From Ignavibacteria bacterium (GTDB lineage Bacteria > Bacteroidota > Ignavibacteria > Tepidaquicellales > OLB5), in NCBI GenBank assembly GCA_030835005.1, contig JAUQWT010000153.1, positions 1-5,745 of the forward strand: a DNA stretch of 5,745 nt. The letters are read 5' to 3'. The stretch's first letter is position 1, and the number at the start of each line of letters is the position of its first letter. The notes below the pieces were generated by a model that did no database searches, was not told the origin of the DNA, and saw only the letters and a program-made list of their open reading frames with translations. The position numbers and the translations under genes were made by a program. Of this stretch, positions 1-5,550 are shown piece after piece.

Positions 1-3000
1 AAGGGCTGATTTCTTTCTGACTGCTAAAGCGGATAAATACCTGTACAAACCTGATGAAAAAATTACTCTTGAAGTACGCGCTATGGATTTCAGCGAAAAA
101 CCGCGTGATGTAAAATTTGAAGCTGTTGTAAACAGAGTTACGTGGGGCGGATACCCGAATTATAAGCAGGAAAAAGAATATGTCACAACTGTTAGCGGCA
201 ACACCAATAATATGGGCATGGGTACTGCTACTTTTGACGCTGCCGGCGAAGGGTACTATTCAATTGAAGTAAGCTCTTACGATACCCGCGGCAAAAAAGT
301 GACTGAGGAAACATACTGCTATGTATCCAAAGGAGATATGTGGTGGTGGTACAACCAGTCTGGGGCAGTTCAGATATTCCCCGACAAAGATTCATACAAA
401 CCGGGTGAAGTATGCAAAGCACTGATAGTTACAACAACTCCGGGAGCAAATGTTCTTATCACAACTCAAAACGACAATATACTTTCGTATAAAGTTGAAA
501 AAATAGACGGGACTTCGAAGTTAATTGAAATACCGGTTGAAGAGAATGCGACTCCGAATTTCTACATTTCGGTATCTTATGTAAGCGGGGGACAGTTTTA
601 TTCCGCCAGCAAAAGCGTAATGGTTATGCCTGAAAAGAAATTCCTTACGGTAAACATCGGCACAGATAAAACGACTTATAAACCTAAGGAAGAAGGGACC
701 GTCTCAATAAAAGTGACAGATAAAGACGGCAATCCCGTAAGAAATGCTGAGGTATCCATCGGCATAGTTGATGAAAGTATATATGCAATAAAACCGGATG
801 CCGTAAAGGATATCAAGAGTTACTTCTACGCTCCTAAATGGAATACAGTAAGCGTTCATTACAGTAATGCATATTCTTATTACAGCTATTCCAGGCTGAT
901 CACGATTTATGAACGGTTTGATGTAAAATCTCTAAGAGATAGTGAACTTGGTACAATTAAAGGAAGGCTTACAGATAAGAATGGCAATGCAATGCCATAT
1001 GCTACAATCATTATCGATGGCGACTTTGTTGCAGCCACTACCGGTGAAGACGGCAGCTATGAGTTCAAACTCCCCGAAGGCAGCTATACAATTGGAGTGA
1101 TGAAAAACAAAAAATCCAATGAAAGCGATAAAGACCTGAACGTAATTAAGGGCAGAACTATTGAAGTAAACCTGAAAAGCACTTCATCCGGACTTGTAAT
1201 TGATGGCTTGACGGATGATTTACAGGTATCTCAGCAATCTGTTGTAACAGGTCAAGTTATGCTCAACGGAAGAAAGAGTGATGTAACCAAGACTATGGAT
1301 GCGCCGAAAAATGGAGATGAAAAAATGAAAAAGGAGTCGAAAGGCGAATTCTTTGGTGATAAAGATCGTGAAGAAGGCGGAAGGTTTGTTGATGCTGAGG
1401 TAAGAAGTGATTTCCGGGATGCCATCATGTGGCAGCCTTCTGTAACTACAGATGAAAACGGTTACGCAAATGTTCAGGTAAAATTCCCCGATAACTTAAC
1501 TTCATGGAGAATTACTTCAAGAGTCATAACCGATGACACAAAAGTTGGCCAAAGTGTAAACACAATTATTACAAGGAAAGACCTGCTTGTCAGGATGGAA
1601 ACACCGAGATTCTTCCAGCAAAATGATGAAGTTACGATTTCAACTATCATCCATAATTATTTGGAGACCGAAAAAGAAACCAAGTTGAGCCTTAAAGCTG
1701 AAAACCTTGAAATTATTGGTAACTCAAACGAAAAAGTTTTTACGATGGGCAAAAATGAAGAAAAGCGTATTGATTGGCGCGTGAAAGTAAATGATCCTAT
1801 GGGATTTGCAAAGCTTACTGCAACTGCACTCACAAATGAAGAATCTGATGCAGTTGAGCTGAAAGTGCCGCTGCAGCCGCACGGTTTAAAGCTTGCAAGT
1901 TACCAGTCAATGGATATTTCTGATGCTAATAAATCGGACTATAAGTTTGTTAATATTCCGGAATACACTGACCTTCGCAGTACTAAGCTTACACTGAATG
2001 TAGCTCCTTCACTTGCTTCTACTATGCTTACTGCGCTTGATGAACTTGTTGGCTATCCCTACGGCTGCGTTGAGCAGACTATGAGCCGCTTTATGCCTAC
2101 AGTAATTGTTGCAAATGCATTCAAAGACCTGAACGCTCCTATAAGTGAAGCTACTAAAAAAGACCTTCCCAAAATGGTTGATGCAGGTTATAACAGGCTT
2201 TATTCAATGCAGCATTACGATGGCGGCTGGGGATGGTGGACGAACGACCAAAGCAATCCGTTCATGACAGCATATGTAGTGTATGGATTGACTCTTGGCA
2301 ATTCTGCAGGTTACCCAGTCAGACAGGATGTGTATAAGAAAGGTATTACCGCTATCAAAACTCAGCTTAAAAATGAGACCCTGGATGCATCAACCAGATC
2401 ATATATGCTGTACGCTCTTTCATACGCTGAAGGAAAAGATACAAAGCTTTTTGAAGAACAATTCGAAATTCTCAGCAAAGCTGAACTGAATGATTATGCA
2501 GTTGCGCTGCTTTCTATGGCAGCAAGCAACATTGGTGATAAAGAAACTTCAATGAAATATTCAAAATTGCTTGTAAGCCATGTTCAGGATATGGGAGAAT
2601 CGGGTTCTTACTGGGGCGGAAAGACATGGCACTATTCATGGCAGGATGACAAAGTACAGACAACTGCAATGGCAGTAAAAGCGCTTCTTGCTGAACCGGG
2701 CAGTTTAAAGGATAACCCTGAACTTATGAATAAAGCCGTTAGGTGGCTTATGCAGCAGCGCCAGGGAGGCAGTTGGTGGAATACTCAGTCAACAGCATTC
2801 ATAATATATGCAATGGTTGATTACCTGAAAGCTTCTAAAGAACTTGAACCCGATTATAATGTGAAGTTGTATGTCAATGGCGAAATGATACTTGATAAAA
2901 AAATGACAAGGGAAGATGTATTCTTAAAAGACCTGAAGTTTGTTATCGAGGGCTCTAAGCTCAAAGCCGGACAGAATGATATAAAGATAGAAAAAAGCGG

Positions 3001-3553
3001 CGAAGGAAAGGTATATATATCAACTGATCTTAGATACTATACAAGCGAAGGAAAGATCCAACCGCGTGAGAATGGCTTCAGGGTACAGAAAGAATACTTC
3101 AAGCTGGAAAAATACAGTAAGTACGGCGAGGATAATAAGATCACTTACCGCAAAAGATATTTTGACGGCAGCGTCAAATCCGGAGACGAGATACTGGTTA
3201 AAGTAAGAGTTGAAGCAAAAGATAAAGACCTGCAGTACTTCATGCTCGAAGATCCTATTCCCGCAGGCTGCGAAGTGATTAAAGATGACTGGGCTTATAC
3301 TATTGAAGAAGAAAAAGACTACAGCGGATGGGATTATTACTGGTGGAGATGGTGGTATGCCGATAAAGACATTCGCGATAACCGCGTGACTTTCTTTGCA
3401 ACATATTTATATGGCGATACTTACGAGTTCACCTATATAATGCGGGCACAGATACCGGGGGTATACAATGTAATACCGGCAACCGGAATGCTTATGTACT
3501 ACCCCGATGTAATGGGTTCAAGCGAAGAACTTAAGATAGAGATTACGGATTAA
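1..3553 (+). CDS. Alpha-2-macroglobulin family protein, thioester-containing, 5' truncated by the window edge
   Basis: Probable envelope protease trap: in this family a protease cuts an exposed bait region, the fold collapses and a Cys-Gln thioester can link to the attacker. The frame is open from base 2 with no stop, so the first ATG at 83 is internal; 1183 residues are visible (residue 1 = Arg at 2-4). In order: macroglobulin-like beta domains (about 1-290), with YKP(D/G/K)E strand starts and VDESIYAI, typical of the bait-region domain; an inserted carboxypeptidase-regulatory-like domain (about 317-392, GTIKGRLTDKNGNAMPYATI); a charged linker (about 434-460) that may be the bait; the core A2M domain (about 461-555, MWQP, PDNLTSWR, PRFFQQND); thioester GCVEQ with Cys689 (codon 2066-2068) and Gln692; an alpha/alpha toroid with GGWGWW and GGSWW repeats (about 690-960); and a C-terminal receptor-binding-like domain (IPAGCEV, DNRVTFFATYL). 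Bacterial members usually exceed 1500 residues, so the signal peptide and first domains are missing. No pbpC partner is visible downstream. The family is certain; the trap role is inferred. Confidence 0.95.
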   Translation, partial: RADFFLTAKADKYLYKPDEKITLEVRAMDFSEKPRDVKFEAVVNRVTWGGYPNYKQEKEYVTTVSGNTNNMGMGTATFDAAGEGYYSIEVSSYDTRGKKVTEETYCYVSKGDMWWWYNQSGAVQIFPDKDSYKPGEVCKALIVTTTPGANVLITTQNDNILSYKVEKIDGTSKLIEIPVEENATPNFYISVSYVSGGQFYSASKSVMVMPEKKFLTVNIGTDKTTYKPKEEGTVSIKVTDKDGNPVRNAEVSIGIVDESIYAIKPDAVKDIKSYFYAPKWNTVSVHYSNAYSYYSYSRLITIYERFDVKSLRDSELGTIKGRLTDKNGNAMPYATIIIDGDFVAATTGEDGSYEFKLPEGSYTIGVMKNKKSNESDKDLNVIKGRTIEVNLKSTSSGLVIDGLTDDLQVSQQSVVTGQVMLNGRKSDVTKTMDAPKNGDEKMKKESKGEFFGDKDREEGGRFVDAEVRSDFRDAIMWQPSVTTDENGYANVQVKFPDNLTSWRITSRVITDDTKVGQSVNTIITRKDLLVRMETPRFFQQNDEVTISTIIHNYLETEKETKLSLKAENLEIIGNSNEKVFTMGKNEEKRIDWRVKVNDPMGFAKLTATALTNEESDAVELKVPLQPHGLKLASYQSMDISDANKSDYKFVNIPEYTDLRSTKLTLNVAPSLASTMLTALDELVGYPYGCVEQTMSRFMPTVIVANAFKDLNAPISEATKKDLPKMVDAGYNRLYSMQHYDGGWGWWTNDQSNPFMTAYVVYGLTLGNSAGYPVRQDVYKKGITAIKTQLKNETLDASTRSYMLYALSYAEGKDTKLFEEQFEILSKAELNDYAVALLSMAASNIGDKETSMKYSKLLVSHVQDMGESGSYWGGKTWHYSWQDDKVQTTAMAVKALLAEPGSLKDNPELMNKAVRWLMQQRQGGSWWNTQSTAFIIYAMVDYLKASKELEPDYNVKLYVNGEMILDKKMTREDVFLKDLKFVIEGSKLKAGQNDIKIEKSGEGKVYISTDLRYYTSEGKIQPRENGFRVQKEYFKLEKYSKYGEDNKITYRKRYFDGSVKSGDEILVKVRVEAKDKDLQYFMLEDPIPAGCEVIKDDWAYTIEEEKDYSGWDYYWWRWWYADKDIRDNRVTFFATYLYGDTYEFTYIMRAQIPGVYNVIPATGMLMYYPDVMGSSEELKIEITD
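950..1177 (+). other. Inserted carboxypeptidase-regulatory-like (beta-sandwich) domain inside the A2M gene
   Basis: Fragment residues 317-392 form a compact module that opens with GTIKGRLTDKNGNAMPYATI and continues with TTGEDGSYEFKLPEGSYTIGV. This is the usual G-x-V-x-D-x-x-G-x-P-x-x-A-x-V, then G-x-Y-x-F-x-L-x-x-G-x-Y pattern of CarboxypepD_reg-like domains, which are common at the N-termini of TonB-dependent receptors and in other secreted proteins of Bacteroidota. It sits between the VDESIYAI-containing macroglobulin domain and the core A2M domain, where classical A2Ms carry the bait region. The reading frame runs through without a break. Its role here (spacer, adhesion or bait presentation) is unknown. 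Confidence 0.8.
2063..2077 (+). other. Thioester motif GCVEQ of the A2M protein
   Basis: Codons for Gly-Cys-Val-Glu-Gln match the GCxEQ consensus of thioester-containing complement and A2M proteins. Cys (2066-2068) and Gln (2075-2077) would form the internal beta-cysteinyl-gamma-glutamyl thioester. The context YPYGCVEQTMSRFMP is the usual bacterial one. Both reactive residues are intact, so this is a thioester-active type and not a thioester-less paralogue of the YfaS kind. Confidence 0.95.
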
Positions 3554-3565
3554 GACAAAGTAACA

Positions 3566-3591
3566 GAACAAGGGGTTGCAACCCCTTGTTC
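3566..3591 (+). repeat. Perfect 26-nt palindrome just after the A2M stop codon
   Basis: Arms GAACAAGGGGTT (3566-3577) and AACCCCTTGTTC (3580-3591) are exact reverse complements separated by GC. RNA would fold into a strong hairpin with a small UGCA-type loop. No T-run follows directly, so alone it is not a classic Rho-independent terminator. It may protect the 3' end of the A2M mRNA, pause polymerase ahead of the second hairpin, or be a binding site or small repeat unit. The structure is read directly from the sequence; its role is inferred. Confidence 0.75.
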
Positions 3592-3608
3592 ATAAATAGG
3601 AATTGTAG

Positions 3609-3640
3609 CAGAGTCTTTGTACCGGGGACTCTGTTTTTTT
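3609..3640 (+). terminator. Rho-independent terminator after the A2M gene
   Basis: Stem CAGAGTC (3609-3615) pairs with GACTCTG (3627-3633). Further G-U pairs are possible inward (TTT with GGG), and the loop is about GTACC. The stem is followed at once by seven T residues (3634-3640). It lies about 55 nt past the A2M stop codon and ends that transcription unit before the VOC gene. Confidence 0.88.
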
Positions 3641-3721
3641 ATTCATATTTTGTATTTTCTTTAATCGTAAGTAATCATTATTTTTAGTATTTAGAATGTA
3701 AAATGATAATATTATAAAATT

Positions 3722-4123
3722 ATGAATGGAACAATCCATCACGTAGAGATTTATGTCTCTGATCTTAACAAAACTATATCGTTTTGGGAATGGCTTCTTA
3801 CAAAAAAATTTTCATATGTTATTTCCCAAAAATGGAAATACGGCATTAGTTTTCTGCTGGGTGATACGTACCTGGTTTTTGTGCAGACTGAAGAAAAGTT
3901 TCTTAAACATTCATTTAACAGAAAGAACATAGGTTTAAACCATCTGGCATTTCATTGCACTTCAAAGGAATTTATTGAAGATCTTACGCTTGAACTCAGG
4001 GAAAAAGGCGTTAATATCCTTTACCAGGATAAACATCCATATGCCGGAGGTGAAGATTATTATGCAGTGTTTTTTGAAGACCCCGACAGGATCAAAGTCG
4101 AGGTTGTTTTATCAGAGAATTAA
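3722..4123 (+). CDS. VOC superfamily protein (glyoxalase / bleomycin resistance / dioxygenase fold)
   Basis: A 133-residue cytoplasmic protein, the normal size for a two-module vicinal-oxygen-chelate protein. Module one starts HHVEIYVSDLNKTISFW (about 6-22) and ends near LVFVQTE (51-57); module two starts GLNHLAFH (71-78) and ends FEDPDRIKVEVV (118-129). By family pattern His7, His74 and Glu127 are likely metal ligands, with a residue around Gln55 to Glu57 as a possible fourth. The substrate cannot be read from sequence: members include glyoxalase I, fosfomycin- or bleomycin-resistance proteins and dioxygenases. ATG is preceded by an AT-rich stretch with no Shine-Dalgarno; I chose this start because it gives the standard family N-terminus. 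It follows a strong terminator, so it must have its own promoter, and it ends 92 bp before the SRPBCC gene. There is no clear terminator in that gap, so read-through is possible. Confidence 0.88.
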   Translation: MNGTIHHVEIYVSDLNKTISFWEWLLTKKFSYVISQKWKYGISFLLGDTYLVFVQTEEKFLKHSFNRKNIGLNHLAFHCTSKEFIEDLTLELREKGVNILYQDKHPYAGGEDYYAVFFEDPDRIKVEVVLSEN

Positions 4124-4153
4124 CAGACAAAAATTATTGCACAAATTTGTTAA

Positions 4154-4183
4154 TTGACATGTAACCATCTGGTTACGTACAAT
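4154..4183 (+). promoter_or_regulatory. Sigma70-like promoter for the SRPBCC-DUF1428-ArsR genes
   Basis: A perfect -35 box TTGACA (4154-4159) and a five-of-six -10 box TACAAT (4178-4183) are separated by 18 bp. Transcription would start near 4190, giving a leader of about 25 nt before the ATG at 4216. A short AT-rich palindrome, ACAAATTTGT (4141-4150), lies immediately upstream. It is the best promoter match that I found in the window, and its spacer is filled by an inverted repeat, which suggests repression. Confidence 0.7.
4161..4176 (+). promoter_or_regulatory. Candidate operator, GTAACC-ATCT-GGTTAC, in the promoter spacer
   Basis: Perfect 6-bp arms, GTAACC (4161-4166) and GGTTAC (4171-4176), surround a 4-bp ATCT centre. 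The site begins one base after the -35 box and ends one base before the -10 box, so a bound dimer would block RNA polymerase. AACC-N4-GGTT symmetry fits a winged-helix dimer such as the ArsR-type protein encoded at 5224-5538. I see no second copy in front of the other genes in the window, which points to one control site for all three genes. The assignment to that regulator is inference. Confidence 0.65.
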
Positions 4184-4215
4184 GCAAATTGATTAGTTAG
4201 CTAAATCAGAGCAGT

Positions 4216-4644
4216 ATGAACACAACTCCGTTAATTAAAGAAGTATTAATAAACGTGCCTTCCGATAAAGTTTGGAAAGCAATTACTGATAAAGATCAGA
4301 TGAAACAGTGGTATTTCGACCTTGCTGATTTCAGGCCGGAAGTTGGTTTTGAATTCGAATTCATGGGCGGCGAAAAGGATAAGATCTTTCGTCATTTATG
4401 TAGAATTACAGAAGTTGATGAAGGGAAGAAGTTAACCTATAGCTGGAAATATGATGGATTTGAAGGTATCTCCTATGTTACGTTTGAGTTACAAGATGAG
4501 GCCGGATCAACAAGGGTAAGATTATCCCATGCAGGACTTGAATCTTTCCCCACTATTGCTGAATTCAATAAAGAGAATTTTGTCAAAGGATGGAATCATA
4601 TCATCGGCACATCGCTAAAAGAGTATCTTGTAAGATCAATATAA
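4216..4644 (+). CDS. SRPBCC domain protein, AHSA1-like (START/Bet v1 fold)
   Basis: A 142-residue single-domain protein of normal length. Features of the AHSA1-like (Activator of Hsp90 ATPase homologue 1-like) SRPBCC group: an opening strand IKEVLINVPSDKVWKAITD (about 7-25), the helix motif MKQWYFD (29-35), strands at GFEFEFMGG (44-52) and LTYSWKYDGFEGISYVTFEL (73-92), and a long C-terminal helix with GWNHIIGTSLKEYL. The fold encloses a deep hydrophobic pocket; members bind or turn over small hydrophobic ligands, and the Hsp90 name is only historical for bacterial proteins. The ligand is unknown. It is the first gene after the TTGACA/TACAAT promoter and lies 156 nt before the DUF1428 gene. 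The start ATG has no good Shine-Dalgarno, only a weak AGAG. SRPBCC proteins are very often encoded beside cysteine-free ArsR regulators, as here with one gene between. Confidence 0.88.
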   Translation: MNTTPLIKEVLINVPSDKVWKAITDKDQMKQWYFDLADFRPEVGFEFEFMGGEKDKIFRHLCRITEVDEGKKLTYSWKYDGFEGISYVTFELQDEAGSTRVRLSHAGLESFPTIAEFNKENFVKGWNHIIGTSLKEYLVRSI

Positions 4645-4800
4645 AAAAAAGTGGATGGATCTTGTACAGAGATCATGAAACAACGGGTTTTCGTTAATGA
4701 GAAGATCTCTTGAGTATCCAGTCTAATGGAATTTGGAGAGAACTTTGGAATTCTTTTTGATTTCAAAAAATCAATAAACTGTTAGAAGGAAGAAACGAAA
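4645..4800 (+). other. Structured 156-nt gap between the SRPBCC and DUF1428 genes
   Basis: The gap is long for an operon and holds several inverted repeats. AGAGATC (4668-4674) pairs with GATCTCT (4704-4710) around an inner AACG/CGTT stem (4682-4685 with 4692-4695), and outer TGGAT/ATCCA arms (4652-4656 with 4716-4720) could extend it. A competing short hairpin, GATCT (4658-4662) with AGATC (4670-4674), shares the left arm. A 12-codon frame (4675-4713, MKQRVFVNEKIS) lies across the main hairpin. Further on, TTTTTGA (4754-4760) and TCAAAAA (4763-4769) form a weak AT hairpin. No T-run follows the main stem, so it is not an evident terminator. I see no strong second promoter. It could be an mRNA processing or stability element, an attenuator, or the remains of a lost gene. 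Confidence 0.4.
4785..4792 (+). promoter_or_regulatory. Partial Shine-Dalgarno for the DUF1428 gene
   Basis: GAAGGAAG contains an AGGA core whose last base is 10 nt before the ATG at 4801. It supports that ATG as the start. It is the only recognisable ribosome-binding site among the window's genes; the VOC, SRPBCC and ArsR starts lack one, as is common in Bacteroidota-like genomes. Confidence 0.45.
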
Positions 4801-5187
4801 ATGAAAGCAAAAAACACAGTTGAATCAGGCCGTTACGTAGATGGATTCGTTATCCCGGTTCCGAAAAAAAATTTAGCTGCGTACCGTAAAATGGCACAAT
4901 TTGGCGCGAAGATCTGGATGGAACACGGCGCACTTGAATACAGGGAATGTATTGGTGAAGATCTTAACGTTAAGTTCGGAATGCCATTTACAAAGCTTGC
5001 CAGGGCAAAAAAAGGGGAAACCGTGATATTCTCTTGGATTGTTTATAAATCACGAGCCCACAGGGATAAAGTTAATGCAAAAGTAATGAAAGATCCGAGA
5101 ATGGGAACAGAAATGGATGCAAAAAGAATGCCTTTTGATATAAAAAAGATGGCTTACGGCGGATTCAAAATAATAGTAAATTGTTAA
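4801..5187 (+). CDS. DUF1428 family protein (YbaA-like, dimeric alpha/beta-barrel fold)
   Basis: A 128-residue protein that matches the family of E. coli YbaA along its length: YVDGFVIPVPKKNLAAYRKMA (12-32), EHGALEYRECIGEDL (41-55), ETVIFSWIVYKSRAHRDKVN (73-92), DPRM (98-101), and a C-terminal MPFDIKKMAYGGFKIIV. The family is cytoplasmic, has a ferredoxin-like fold and no established reaction. The N-terminus is about nine residues longer than YbaA. The ATG at 4801 is kept because a partial Shine-Dalgarno precedes it. It lies 156 nt after the SRPBCC gene and 36 nt before the ArsR gene, so it is probably co-transcribed with both. DUF1428 genes occurring beside ArsR/SRPBCC pairs suggests a shared response to a small molecule, but that is inference. 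Confidence 0.88.
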   Translation: MKAKNTVESGRYVDGFVIPVPKKNLAAYRKMAQFGAKIWMEHGALEYRECIGEDLNVKFGMPFTKLARAKKGETVIFSWIVYKSRAHRDKVNAKVMKDPRMGTEMDAKRMPFDIKKMAYGGFKIIVNC

Positions 5188-5223
5188 CACAAAATATTTT
5201 AGTGAATTCCTGTTTAAAAACAA

Positions 5224-5538
5224 ATGAATGATGTAAACAGTGTTTTCTCAGCACTGGCAGATGAGAACCGCAGGAAGATCCTTGTCATGCTTTCAAAGGA
5301 AAGCATGCATGTAAATGCTATTGCCGGAAAGTTCAGAATATCAAGGCCTGCAGTTTCAAAGCATCTTAAAATTCTTGACCGCTCTAAACTTATTACTTTT
5401 AAGAAAGAGGGAAGAGAGCGTTACTACAGTCTAAACCCAAAACCGATCAGATCTGTTTTTGAATGGCTAAAGTTTTATGATAAGTTCTGGGATGAGAAAT
5501 TAAATTCATTAAAAACATTCGTAGAGCGCAGCAGGTAA
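5224..5538 (+). CDS. ArsR-type winged-helix repressor, SRPBCC-associated, no visible metal site
   Basis: A 104-residue DNA-binding protein. The N-terminal FSALADENRRKIL (8-20) is the hallmark of ArsR regulators (F-x-A-L-A-D-x-x-R-R-x-I-L). The recognition helix region FRISRPAVSKHLKILDRSKL (37-56) is followed by the wing FKKEGRERYYSLNPKPI (59-75) and a C-terminal dimerisation helix, FEWLKFYDKFWDEKLNSL (79-96). There are no cysteines at all and no ELCVCDL motif, so it is not a classical arsenic or cadmium sensor; the WLxxYxxFWxxKL tail is typical of the ArsR subgroup paired with SRPBCC genes. It likely represses its own operon by binding the palindrome at 4161-4176 and responds to an unknown ligand or partner. 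It is last in the operon, whereas such regulators usually come first. No Shine-Dalgarno precedes the ATG. Confidence 0.9.
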   Translation: MNDVNSVFSALADENRRKILVMLSKESMHVNAIAGKFRISRPAVSKHLKILDRSKLITFKKEGRERYYSLNPKPIRSVFEWLKFYDKFWDEKLNSLKTFVERSR

Positions 5539-5550
5539 GTGAATACCGGG

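Noticed and set aside
83..85. ATG at 83 as the true start of the A2M gene
   Set aside because: The frame stays open back to base 2 and encodes family-like sequence (FFLTAKADKYLYKPDEKITL), so this Met is internal and the gene starts upstream of the window.
228..422. Minus-strand open frame of 64 codons inside the A2M gene
   Set aside because: It lies wholly within the strongly supported A2M reading frame, and its translation resembles no family.
2295..2489. Plus-strand 64-codon frame in another phase of the A2M gene
   Set aside because: It is a shadow frame over the conserved toroid region of A2M, with no independent start signal.
3705..3710. GATAAT as a -10 box for the VOC gene
   Set aside because: No convincing -35 box lies 16-18 bp upstream, and the region is so AT-rich that such hexamers arise by chance. 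The VOC gene must have a promoter after the terminator, but I cannot place it.
3975..4157. Plus-strand 60-codon frame overlapping the end of the VOC gene
   Set aside because: It overlaps the conserved second half of the VOC protein out of frame, and its product has no recognisable features.
4197..4204. TTAGCTAA palindrome in the SRPBCC leader as a second operator
   Set aside because: It is only 8 bp, AT-rich and unrelated to the GTAACC/GGTTAC arms; such short palindromes are frequent by chance.
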